Of a stretch of DNA of 32,830 nt, positions 15,390 to 22,695 are shown piece by piece. A program made the translations under genes and the position numbers. Each line of letters begins with the position of its first letter. The first letter of the stretch is position 1. The stretch spans positions 1 to 32,830 of the forward strand of contig CAIUFU010000054.1 of assembly GCA_903898475.1 (NCBI GenBank), read 5' to 3'. The notes under the pieces are model-generated. The model saw only the letters and a list, made by a program, of their open reading frames with translations. It had not been told where the DNA came from and did not search any database. The DNA is from an uncultured Alphaproteobacteria bacterium. GTDB lineage: Bacteria; Pseudomonadota; Alphaproteobacteria; Rickettsiales; UBA1997.

Positions 15390-16631
15390 TTATTTTTTAT
15401 CCAAACCATAAGCGTCGTGCAAAACGCGCACCGCTAATTCGCCATATTCTTTTGCAATCAAAACTGAAATTTTAATTTCTGAAGTCGAGATCAAAAGTAG
15501 GTTAATGCCTTTGTCGGCAAGGGTTTTGAACATTGTGTGAGCAACGCCAGAATGGCTAATCATGCCAACGCCAATTACTGAAATTTTTGCGATATTGTCG
15601 TCGATTCTGACTTCAGAATATTTGACTTCATCTTTGATTGATTCGAGAGCCATTTTAGCGCGCTCCAATTCTTCTTTTGCGGCAGTAAAAGTGATGTCGA
15701 TAAATTTGCCATCCGCGCTGATATTTTGTACGATCATGTCAACATTGACTTCTTTGGTTGCTAAAGCGCCAAAGATTGCAGCTGACAAACCTGGGTGGTC
15801 AGGCATTTTAACCAAAGTGATTCTAACATCGTTTTTGCTGTAGCTAATTCCTGTGATTACGCGTCTTTCCATGATTTCCTCGTTATTATTGACTAAGATT
15901 GTTCCAGAATTTTCGTTGGTTTCTTCAAAAGTTGACAAAACTCTCACGCGCACATTATGCGCCATGGCCATTGCAACTGAGCGGGTTTGCAGAACTTTTG
16001 AACCGCTGTAAGCCATTTCTAACATTTCTTCGTAGGTCACTTTATTAAGCTTGCGAGCTTTGTCGGTGATGCGCGGATCGGTTGTGTATACACCGTTAAC
16101 GTCAGTGTAAATGTCACACAAATCAGCTTTTACTGCTGCAGCAATTGCAACTGCTGAAGTGTCTGAACCGCCGCGGCCCAAAGTTGAAACGCGATTTGTT
16201 TTTGGATTAATTCCTTGAAATCCGGCAATTACAATTACGTCAAATTCTTCCAAAGATTTTAACAAAGCCTCTCCGTCAATTTCTTCAATGCGTGCTTTGC
16301 TTGGAACTTCGTCAGTGATAATTGGAATTTGCCAGCCCAAGAATGATCTGGCTTTGTAGCCAATTGATTGCAATTCCAAAGCCAGAAGACCGCAAGTAAC
16401 TTGCTCGCCTGTGGCCACGATTGAATCATATTCCGTAAGGCTTTCGTTAGATGTCAAAGGTGAAACCTGATTACAATAATCGACCAATTGATTGGTCACG
16501 CCCGACATTGCTGAAACTACAACGATGATTTTATTTTTTTTATCGAGCTCGGCTTTTACTTTTTTGGCAACATTCTTAATGCGGTTGATATCACCAACCG
16601 AAGTGCCACCAAATTTTTGAACGATTAACAT
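15390..16631 (-). CDS. lysC: Aspartate kinase, monofunctional
   Basis: Phosphorylates aspartate as the first step toward lysine/diaminopimelate, threonine and methionine. 413 aa, typical of the monofunctional class. KFGGTSVG (residues 6-13) is the N-terminal signature. GRGGSDTSAVA and TDVNGVYTTDPR mark the amino-acid-kinase active site, and the C-terminal third (about 265-405) forms two ACT domains (VRITLVKMPDHPGLSAAIFGALA; AKISVIGVGMISHSGVAHTMF) used for feedback control. Diaminopimelate supply also links it to the wall enzymes in this window. Transcribed leftward alone from a promoter at 16655-16691, it shares the terminator at 15321-15359 with the convergent surface gene. Confidence 0.95.
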   Translation of the reverse strand: MLIVQKFGGTSVGDINRIKNVAKKVKAELDKKNKIIVVVSAMSGVTNQLVDYCNQVSPLTSNESLTEYDSIVATGEQVTCGLLALELQSIGYKARSFLGWQIPIITDEVPSKARIEEIDGEALLKSLEEFDVIVIAGFQGINPKTNRVSTLGRGGSDTSAVAIAAAVKADLCDIYTDVNGVYTTDPRITDKARKLNKVTYEEMLEMAYSGSKVLQTRSVAMAMAHNVRVRVLSTFEETNENSGTILVNNNEEIMERRVITGISYSKNDVRITLVKMPDHPGLSAAIFGALATKEVNVDMIVQNISADGKFIDITFTAAKEELERAKMALESIKDEVKYSEVRIDDNIAKISVIGVGMISHSGVAHTMFKTLADKGINLLLISTSEIKISVLIAKEYGELAVRVLHDAYGLDKK

Positions 16632-16654
16632 TGTTTGATTTTTGTTAGAAGAAA

Positions 16655-16691
16655 GGGGTAGCGATTGTTTTTAGCGGAAATTTTTTCTCAA
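16655..16691 (-). promoter_or_regulatory. Predicted lysC promoter
   Basis: On the minus strand TTGAGA (16691-16686), a 16-bp spacer and AACAAT (16669-16664) are followed by CGCTACCCC, matching the window's recurrent geometry and giving a leader of about 25-30 nt. Confidence 0.45.
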
Positions 16692-16724
16692 GAAAAACTT
16701 GTGGCACAGTTGCGGCCAAAAGAA

Positions 16725-16752
16725 TTGATTTATCAATTACCCAACTTTAAAA
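16725..16752 (+). promoter_or_regulatory. Predicted ppiD-trpE promoter
   Basis: TTGATT (16725-16730), 16 bp and TTAAAA (16747-16752) lie 48 bp before the ppiD start. The GC block seen at other promoters is reduced to ATCGC. It is arranged divergently with the lysC promoter, with about 34 bp between the two -35 boxes. Confidence 0.4.
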
Positions 16753-16799
16753 AATCGCTTCACAAATTTCCCATTTTTAAAAAATAAGTTCCCCTTCAC

Positions 16800-18728
16800 A
16801 TGCAATTCTTCCGTAAGCTCGCAGGCAATATCCTTTTCAAAATTTTCTTAGCGTTTGTTGCTTTGGCATTTGTGTTTTTTGGCATTAGTGGATTTCTCAT
16901 GGGCAATCCAAATTCTTGGGTGGTGAAAGTTGGCAGAACTACCATTGGTCAAAGCACTTTCAACAAGGCGTTGCAAAACGATCGCGAAATTATCATCGCT
17001 TCAAATAAAAGCCCTGAAGCCCTGAAATATTTGGAATCAGAACAATTTAAATCTGCCGTTTTAGGCAGAATGGTAAACCGCATCATGGTTGAAAAATTGC
17101 GTGATGAATTTGGCGTTTCAGCTAGCAGAGAATTGATTTTGCAATCAGTTGCCAAAGATCCGAATTTCAGAAATAAAGAAGGCAAATTTGATCGCGAAGT
17201 TTTCAAAAGTTTCTTGGCTAAAAATGGTTTTAACGAAGAAAAATACATCAATGAAATTGCCAATGATGTGGTGGCGACAATGATTATTCAAACCATACCA
17301 ATGGCGTCTCCAATCAATCTTGCAGCGATTGTTGAATCGGAAAATTTCAAACAAGAAAAACGTCTCTGCGATGTTGTGACAATCTCAGAAAAAAATGTCA
17401 GCGCTGTGGCAAAACCAAGTGATGAAGAAGTGGCAAAATTCTTTGAAGAAAATAAGCAAAAATATGCCGCTCCTGAAATGCGCAAAGTTTCTTACGTGCA
17501 TTTTTCTAAAAGCAATTTCGCTAAAGATTTTGCGGTTTCTGACGCGGATGTTTTGGCTGAATATGAAAAAAATAAACAAAATTATTTGAAGCCAGAAAGC
17601 CGAATTTTTTATCACATTTTATTCGAAGAAGAAAAGGCAGCGAAAGAATTTTCACAAAAATTGGATGATGCTACCAAGTCAGACAAATCAAAGCATAAAG
17701 CCGAATTTGTTAAGCTAGCAAAAGAGCTGCAAAAGAAAGATGAAAAGGCTTTGAAGCTTGCCGTAATTCAAAAAGATTTAATTCCTGAATTAGCAGAACC
17801 AACTTTCAAAATGGCTCTTGATGAACGCAGTGCGGTTTTGAAAAGCCCGTTAGGATTTCACATTTTCTTGCTTACCGAAATTAAAAAATCACAACCAGCG
17901 CCTTTTTCTGAATTGAAAGCAGGCATCAAACAACAAATGCTTGAAGGCAGAGAAGAGAAGGTTCTTCAAGCTAAGACTGCTGAAATTGATGATGCACTTT
18001 TAACTTCAAATTCAATTGAAGCAGTTGCTCAAAAATTCAATTTGAAAGCTGTTGAAACAGTGACAATTGATCAAATGGGGCAAACTGAAAAAGGCGTTGA
18101 ATCTGCGGTAGTAAAAAGTTTCGACAATTTTGCTAACAATGCTTTTGCCGCACAAAAAGGTCAGGCTTCTAAAATTTTCTACGCGATAAAATCTGCCGGA
18201 TTTTACGCTTTGAAAGTTGAAGAAATCGCAGTGGCTCACGATAGAAAATTGGAAGAAGTTAAGTCGCAAGTAGTTGCTGATTTGATCAAAAAACATCAGT
18301 CACAAGCCTTGCAAACCTTAGCTAAAAAGATTGGCGATGAATTAAAAGCTAATCCAAATTCAGTTGCTGAAGTTGCTAAAAAATACAAATTGAAGCTTGA
18401 AAAAAATCGTGAATTTCCACGCATTTTTTACATGACTTTCCAAGGTCGCCAAGTGCCTTACCAAAATCAATTTTTGGAAGAATTATTTGCGGTTAAAGTT
18501 GGTCAAGCCACGTCAGTTGTGGCAAGTTCTCCACAAGAATTTATGGTTGGAATTTTGCGCGAAGTGAAAAAATCATCAATGGCATCAGCGCAATCTGAGT
18601 CGGCAAAAAGACAGGCGTCAGAGACTTTCAAAACTGATATTCTGCAAGAGTTCAACAATTACTTACTCGCCAAAAATCCGGTGAAAGTAAATGACAAACT
18701 TTTGGGTAAAAAAGAAGCGGCCCAATGA
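16800..18728 (+). CDS. ppiD: PpiD-like periplasmic folding factor (SurA/parvulin family)
   Basis: Membrane-anchored periplasmic chaperone that meets proteins leaving the Sec translocon. 642 aa, close to the usual length. A single N-terminal transmembrane helix (about 12-35, FLAFVALAFVFFGISGF) is followed by a SurA-N-like helical chaperone region (about 40-210) and a parvulin-like segment (about 265-365; FYHILFEE and SPLGFHIFLLTEI are its first and last strands). The GGDLG segment expected in active parvulins is not recognisable; KKDEKALKLAVIQKDLIPE sits there, so isomerase activity is doubtful, as in E. coli PpiD. It overlaps trpE by four bases (ATGA), a pairing common in Alphaproteobacteria. 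The secreted and repeat-rich proteins of this window are plausible clients, by inference. Confidence 0.85.
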   Translation: MQFFRKLAGNILFKIFLAFVALAFVFFGISGFLMGNPNSWVVKVGRTTIGQSTFNKALQNDREIIIASNKSPEALKYLESEQFKSAVLGRMVNRIMVEKLRDEFGVSASRELILQSVAKDPNFRNKEGKFDREVFKSFLAKNGFNEEKYINEIANDVVATMIIQTIPMASPINLAAIVESENFKQEKRLCDVVTISEKNVSAVAKPSDEEVAKFFEENKQKYAAPEMRKVSYVHFSKSNFAKDFAVSDADVLAEYEKNKQNYLKPESRIFYHILFEEEKAAKEFSQKLDDATKSDKSKHKAEFVKLAKELQKKDEKALKLAVIQKDLIPELAEPTFKMALDERSAVLKSPLGFHIFLLTEIKKSQPAPFSELKAGIKQQMLEGREEKVLQAKTAEIDDALLTSNSIEAVAQKFNLKAVETVTIDQMGQTEKGVESAVVKSFDNFANNAFAAQKGQASKIFYAIKSAGFYALKVEEIAVAHDRKLEEVKSQVVADLIKKHQSQALQTLAKKIGDELKANPNSVAEVAKKYKLKLEKNREFPRIFYMTFQGRQVPYQNQFLEELFAVKVGQATSVVASSPQEFMVGILREVKKSSMASAQSESAKRQASETFKTDILQEFNNYLLAKNPVKVNDKLLGKKEAAQ

Positions 18729-20224
18729 GTTTTAACTTTACCCAAAATGAATTTGACGCGGCGCTAGAAAAATCTGGCGCCACGGTTTTATTTAAAAAAA
18801 TCTCCGCTGACATCATCACGCCGGTACTGGCGTCCCTCAAGGTTGCAAAGCATTTTCCTAATCATCATTTTTTATTCGAATCAGCCGAAAACGGTAACAA
18901 TAAAGGCCGCTTTTCTTTGCTGGGATTCATGCCCGATTTAATGTGGAAATGTGTTGGTGAAGAATCATTCATCAATGCTGATTTTGCAAAAAATCCGCAG
19001 AATTTTAGCCAAGAAAAAGGCGATGTTTTAAACAATTTACGCGCGCTTATCAAAAAATCTCACATCGATTGGAGCATCTTAAATTATGGCTCGGGCGCAC
19101 TTCCTTCGATGAGCGCCGGAATTTTTGGCTACATGGGTTACGACATGGTGCGCTTGATGGAAAAAATTTCTAATCGCGGACTTGCAGATGAGCTAAAAAT
19201 TCCTGACAGCATTTTTATTCGCCCGCAAATCATTGTGGTTTTTGACAATCTTTTTGACTGCGCTTTGATTTGCGCGCCGGTTTTTTCTAAGCAAAAATAT
19301 CAAGATGTGGTGGCGCGAATTTCTGCTGCGGAAGAAATTTTGATGGAGCCTTACGAGGCCAAGCCAATTGCGGCTAAAACCGATTTTAATTTCACCTCAA
19401 ATTGCACTGAGAAAGAATATTGCGACGCGGTTGAGCATTCGAAAAAATACATTACCGACGGCGATATTTTTCAGGTTTTACCTTCGCAAAGATTCACTTC
19501 GAATTTTGACAAAAGCCTTCCAGAATTCGCATTTTATCGCGCGCTGCGCTCGGTGAATCCTTCGCCGTTTTTATTTTATTTGAAGCTGGATGATTTTGTT
19601 TTGAGTGGTTCTAGCCCAGAAATTATGGTGTCGCTAAAAGGCGAGAAAGTTACAGTCAGGCCACTTGCGGGCACCAGAAAAAGAGGCGCTAATTTAGAAG
19701 AAGATAAAAAAATTGCTGCTGAACTTTTGAGTGACGAAAAAGAAATTGCCGAACATTTGATGTTAATCGATTTGGGACGACACGACGCCGGACGCGTTTC
19801 TAAAGAAGGTTCGGTGGTGGTTACAGAAAAAATGGTGATCGAAAATTATTCGCACGTCATGCATATTTCTTCCAATGTTGAGGGAATTTTGCGCGATGAT
19901 CTTGATGCACTTGATGCCTTAATTTCGGGGTTTCCGGCTGGCACTGTCAGTGGCGCTCCAAAAATTCGCGCCATGGCAATCATTGAAGAAATCGAAAAAG
20001 TAAAACGCAGTTTTTACGCCGGATGTGTGGGATATTTTGCCAGCAACGGCGACATGGAGACCTGCATCACTTTGCGTTCAGCTTTGATCAAAGATCAGAA
20101 AATTTATTTGCAAGCGGGTGCCGGCGTGGTTTTTGATTCTGATCCAAAATCAGAATATCAAGAATGTATCAACAAGGCCTTAGGTTTGGTTAAGGCTTGT
20201 GAGAAGATTGCAGAATTTGTCTAA
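18725..20224 (+). CDS. trpE: Anthranilate synthase component I
   Basis: Converts chorismate to anthranilate, the first committed step of tryptophan synthesis, using ammonia from a glutaminase partner. 499 aa, standard length. Chorismate-binding motifs include GDIFQVLPSQRF, SGSSPEIMV and RPLAGTRKRG; Ala315 in the PLAGT box marks TrpE rather than aminodeoxychorismate synthase, which has Lys there. The N-terminal tryptophan-feedback element reads FLFES in place of the usual LLES. The normally near-invariant RND-x-GR is RHD-A-GR (His353). Translationally coupled to ppiD. The trpG, trpD and trpC genes, often next, are absent: a long palindrome and trcR follow instead, so glutamine amidotransferase must come from elsewhere. 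Confidence 0.92.
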   Translation: MSFNFTQNEFDAALEKSGATVLFKKISADIITPVLASLKVAKHFPNHHFLFESAENGNNKGRFSLLGFMPDLMWKCVGEESFINADFAKNPQNFSQEKGDVLNNLRALIKKSHIDWSILNYGSGALPSMSAGIFGYMGYDMVRLMEKISNRGLADELKIPDSIFIRPQIIVVFDNLFDCALICAPVFSKQKYQDVVARISAAEEILMEPYEAKPIAAKTDFNFTSNCTEKEYCDAVEHSKKYITDGDIFQVLPSQRFTSNFDKSLPEFAFYRALRSVNPSPFLFYLKLDDFVLSGSSPEIMVSLKGEKVTVRPLAGTRKRGANLEEDKKIAAELLSDEKEIAEHLMLIDLGRHDAGRVSKEGSVVVTEKMVIENYSHVMHISSNVEGILRDDLDALDALISGFPAGTVSGAPKIRAMAIIEEIEKVKRSFYAGCVGYFASNGDMETCITLRSALIKDQKIYLQAGAGVVFDSDPKSEYQECINKALGLVKACEKIAEFV

Positions 20225-20230
20225 CGTTAT

Positions 20231-20320
20231 TAGGTCCCTGAGCAAAGCGCAGCGTCGTCGAAGGGCCTGAAACTCGAGGTTCCGGCCCTTCGACGACGCT
20301 GCGCTTTGCTCAGGGACCTA
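20231..20320. repeat. Perfect 37-bp inverted repeat (intergenic palindromic element)
   Basis: Arms 20231-20267 and 20284-20320 are exact reverse complements, with a 16-nt spacer that is itself nearly palindromic around CTCGAG. It begins six bases after the trpE stop. The ends read TAGGTCCCTGAGC and the inner part GTCGAAGGGCC; the TGAGC...GTCGAAG core resembles that of the element at 32760-32830. It would fold into a very stable hairpin in either transcript, so it may act as a terminator or 3' stabiliser for ppiD-trpE. No transposase is nearby. Confidence 0.95.
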
Positions 20321-20348
20321 TTAAATTTGGAAAACAAATTCCGAGTTC

Positions 20349-20384
20349 TTGCTTTTAAAATCACCAATGAATTAAAGTGCGCGC
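20349..20384 (+). promoter_or_regulatory. Predicted trcR-bcp promoter
   Basis: TTGCTT (20349-20354), 18 bp and TAAAGT (20373-20378) followed by GCGCGC (20379-20384), with the start codon about 41 nt further on. The GC block matches the atpD and ABC-F promoters; the spacer is two bases longer. Confidence 0.45.
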
Positions 20385-20425
20385 TACTTAGATAGATCCT
20401 GTTCAAACTCCAATTTCCTCTTACA

Positions 20426-21007
20426 ATGATTCAAGAATTACCTTTAATGCGCAAGGCAACCGCCGTTTGGTTGGTTGAAAACACTTCGCTGACATTTTCT
20501 CAAATCGCTAGTTTTTGCGGTTTGCACGAGCTTGAAGTTCAAGGCATTGCAGATGGCGATGTGGCTTCAGGCATCATCGGACAAAATCCGTTTTTTTCTG
20601 GTCAATTAACTCGCGAAGAAATCACTAGATGTGAGCAAAATCCTGAAAGCAGATTGGTCATTAACAAAAGCGCTGGATCTCAAGTTAAATCAACTGAGAA
20701 AGCTTCAAAATACACACCAATTGCACGTCGCCAAGACAAGCCAGATGGCATTTCTTACTTGCTAAAATATTACCCAGAAATCACCAACGGCCAAATCAAA
20801 AAATTGGTTGGTACTACAGATAAAATGATCGACTCAATCAGAAGTCGCGCTCACTGGAACATGAAAGGCATTAAGCCAAGAGACGTTGTGCTTTTGGGTC
20901 TTTGCAGCCAATCACAATTTAACGATGTGATCTCACAAGTTAAATCAGGCGCCGAAGAAGAAACTCCAAAGCCAGTTAAAAAAAGAAAACCAGCAGCTAA
21001 AAAATAA
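20426..21007 (+). CDS. trcR: DUF1013 family, TrcR-type cell-cycle transcription regulator
   Basis: 193-aa protein with the DUF1013 pattern: MRKATAVWLVENTSLTFSQIASFCGLHELEVQGIADG at the N-terminus, which looks like a helix-turn-helix, QNPFFSGQLTREEI, then YTPIARRQDKPDGISYLLKYYPEI and the second helical domain KLVGTTDKMIDSIRSRAHWN. In Caulobacter the family member TrcR associates with RNA polymerase and affects cell-cycle gene expression. The family is a good alphaproteobacterial marker. The C-terminus is a short Lys/Ala tail (KKRKPAAKK) that may contact nucleic acid. There is no Shine-Dalgarno sequence. The stop overlaps the bcp start by one base (TAATG), so regulator and peroxiredoxin are coupled. 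Confidence 0.9.
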   Translation: MIQELPLMRKATAVWLVENTSLTFSQIASFCGLHELEVQGIADGDVASGIIGQNPFFSGQLTREEITRCEQNPESRLVINKSAGSQVKSTEKASKYTPIARRQDKPDGISYLLKYYPEITNGQIKKLVGTTDKMIDSIRSRAHWNMKGIKPRDVVLLGLCSQSQFNDVISQVKSGAEEETPKPVKKRKPAAKK

Positions 21008-21480
21008 TGAAATTAGAAATCGGCCAAGCGGCACCTTTATTTGCGGTTCAAAGCGACGAAGGTAATGAAATCGAGCTTTCAGAGCTTAAAGGTAAAAATG
21101 TTGTTTTGTATTTTTACCCAAAAGATGACACACCGGGTTGCACCATTGAGGCCCAAGATTTTACTAAAAAAATCAAAGAATTTGAGAAGCTTGATTGCAT
21201 CGTTTTAGGTGTGTCAAAAGATAGCGCTAAGGATCATTGCAAGTTCATCGAGAAATATAATTTGGCCTTCAATTTGTTGGTTGATGAAGACGCCACGCTC
21301 TGCAAAGAATATGGCGTCATCAAAGAAAAATCGATGTTTGGTAAAAAATATTTGGGCATTGATCGCACGACTTTTTTGATCGACAAAATGGGCAAAATTG
21401 TGCGTATTTGGAATTCGGTAAAAGTTAACGGTCACGTTGAAGAAGTTTTAAAAGAATTAGCGAAATTGGCCAAAGCCTAA
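21007..21480 (+). CDS. bcp: Thioredoxin-dependent peroxiredoxin, BCP/PrxQ type
   Basis: Reduces hydrogen peroxide and organic hydroperoxides in the cytoplasm. 157 aa, the normal PrxQ length. YFYPKDDTPGCT places the peroxidatic Cys at residue 45. In the atypical two-Cys BCPs a resolving Cys follows five residues later; here residue 50 is Gln (TPGCTIEAQDF), so this is a one-Cys type or uses another Cys (candidates in LDCIVLG, DHCKF and ATLCKEY). The thioredoxin-fold end (DRTTFLIDKMGKIVRIW) is intact. It starts on the last base of the trcR stop and lacks a terminator before the rplY promoter. Confidence 0.92.
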   Translation: MKLEIGQAAPLFAVQSDEGNEIELSELKGKNVVLYFYPKDDTPGCTIEAQDFTKKIKEFEKLDCIVLGVSKDSAKDHCKFIEKYNLAFNLLVDEDATLCKEYGVIKEKSMFGKKYLGIDRTTFLIDKMGKIVRIWNSVKVNGHVEEVLKELAKLAKA

Positions 21481-21486
21481 AATCAC

Positions 21487-21521
21487 TTGATCTTTCTACT
21501 TCGGTAAATAAGTTGCCGCGC
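21487..21521 (+). promoter_or_regulatory. Predicted rplY promoter
   Basis: TTGATC (21487-21492), exactly 16 bp, TAAGTT (21509-21514), then GCCGCGC (21515-21521). The leader would be about 90 nt, longer than at the other genes, and contains a short GCC...GGC hairpin near 21538-21554 that might serve autoregulation. Confidence 0.55.
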
Positions 21522-21610
21522 TCTTTTGTTTTCAGGGCCGTCTTGCAAGGCTCGCAAATGATGATGATTTCCACAACTTTCAACAAATTAAATAAACTTT
21601 TAGGAGCGAC

Positions 21611-22261
21611 ATGTCTGTAGTTTTTAAAGCAGAAAAAAGAGAAAATCTTGGTACTGCTGCATCCAGAAAAATCAAAAGAGAAGGACGCATTCCAGCCGTT
21701 ATCTACGCATCAGAAGGTAATGTTAACCTTAGCTTAGATGTTAAAGAATTCGAACATGAATATTTCAAAGGAAATGTTCTAACTGCAGTTGTTGAGCTTG
21801 AGCTTGGCGGCAAAAAGTTAAAAGTTATTGCTCACAAAGTTGAGCTTGATCCAGTTTCTGATCGTCCAGTTCACGTTGATTTCTTGGATTGCAACAGAAC
21901 TAAAACAATCCGTGCTCAACCAAAATTGGTTTTCATCAACCAAGACAGATCTCCAGGATTGAAAAAAGGTGGTTTCTTGCACACCGTACTTCGCAAAACT
22001 TCAGTGATTTGCGACAGTGTTGAATGCATCCCAGAAAAAATTGAAATCGATGCAGCAACTTTGCACTTAGGTTACAAAGTTAGAGCTGAAAATTTAGTGC
22101 TTCCAGCTGGCGTGAAATTGGCTAAAAAAGGCAATTTCTTGATCGCTTCAGTTGTAGGTCGCGGTAAATCTGAAGAAGATCCAGCAGCTGCAGCAGCGGC
22201 AGGTGGAGCTGCTCCAGCAGCAGCAAAAGCTGAAGAGAAAAAACCAGCAGCTAAAAAGTAA
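21611..22261 (+). CDS. rplY: 50S ribosomal protein L25, Ctc form
   Basis: Binds 5S rRNA in the large subunit. 216 aa: an L25 domain (residues 1 to about 92, with RENLGTAASRKIKREGRIPAVIYA at the start) plus the long C-terminal beta domain of the Ctc/TL5 type (about 98-185), then an Ala-rich, Lys-terminated tail (about 190-216) ending KKPAAKK. That tail resembles the end of TrcR encoded just upstream. The start is supported by AGGAG at 21602-21606, one of the few clear Shine-Dalgarno sites in the window, fitting high expression. A strong terminator follows at 22284. The pth gene that often follows rplY is absent. Confidence 0.95.
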   Translation: MSVVFKAEKRENLGTAASRKIKREGRIPAVIYASEGNVNLSLDVKEFEHEYFKGNVLTAVVELELGGKKLKVIAHKVELDPVSDRPVHVDFLDCNRTKTIRAQPKLVFINQDRSPGLKKGGFLHTVLRKTSVICDSVECIPEKIEIDAATLHLGYKVRAENLVLPAGVKLAKKGNFLIASVVGRGKSEEDPAAAAAAGGAAPAAAKAEEKKPAAKK

Positions 22262-22283
22262 GATTCTAAAGAAATATGGTTCG

Positions 22284-22319
22284 AAAAAAAGGGAGTCCTC
22301 GAAAGAGGCTCCCTTTTTT
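22284..22319 (+). terminator. Intrinsic terminator of rplY
   Basis: GGGAG-x-CCTC (22291-22300) pairs with GAGG-x-TCCC (22304-22313) around a GAAA loop, followed by TTTTTT. An A-run precedes the stem. Confidence 0.9.
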
Positions 22320-22380
22320 GTTGTCGGGAGTTTTTGTTACTCGAGTCAAAACCTCTTCTTTTCAAGGGATTCATCTACTT

Positions 22381-22541
22381 AACTAGCCAAAGTCAATCCC
22401 CCCTCGATGTCACCCCGTCTTAACGACGGGGTCCACAGTGCTACGAGTTCAGAAGTAAAAAATAAAATTCATGCCTTGCGACGAGATGGACCCCGTCGTG
22501 AAGACGGGGTGACATCGAGGGGGGATTGGTTTTGCCTAGTT
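22381..22541. repeat. Nested inverted repeat, intergenic palindromic element
   Basis: Outer arms of about 55 bases (22381-22435 and 22487-22541) are reverse complements with a few mismatches near the ends (AACTAG...). Each arm also contains its own perfect 8-bp hairpin, ACCCCGTC with GACGGGGT around a 5-nt loop. A 51-nt unrelated spacer separates the arms. The element fills most of the 435-bp gap between rplY and the SDR gene; the rest of that gap shows only terminators and no plausible gene. It looks like two copies of a small GACGGGG palindrome inserted in opposite orientation. Confidence 0.9.
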
Positions 22542-22653
22542 GGCGAAAGAAAAAGAAGGTGAGAAACACCAAAAAAACACAACTAAAAGTAGAATTAGCT
22601 AGTTGCGATTTTGAGAGGTCGAAATCTTAACAGCATTGACCTCACTGGATCCG

Positions 22654-22684
22654 AAAAAAAAGTAGGAAGCTGCCGGCCCGGCAG
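22654..22684 (-). terminator. Possible terminator of the SDR gene
   Basis: On the minus strand a 7-bp GC-only-loop hairpin, CTGCCGG with CCGGCAG (22670-22684), starts 11 bases after the stop codon. A run of eight T residues (22661-22654) follows after an 8-nt gap. The gap is longer than usual, so efficiency is uncertain. Confidence 0.4.
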
Positions 22685-22695
22685 TAATTTCTAAT

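Noticed and set aside
12650..16690. Shared 15-mer TTAGCGGAAATTTTT near 12650 and 16671
   Set aside because: An AT-rich 15-base match is expected about once by chance in 33 kb, and the contexts are unrelated.
16632..16799. Tryptophan or lysine leader peptide or riboswitch ahead of lysC and ppiD-trpE
   Set aside because: Both leaders are too short after the predicted start sites, and no Trp- or Lys-rich small frame or lysine riboswitch-like fold is visible.
20231..20320. Inverted repeats as insertion-sequence ends
   Set aside because: The spacer is only 16 bases and no transposase gene lies near any of the three elements.
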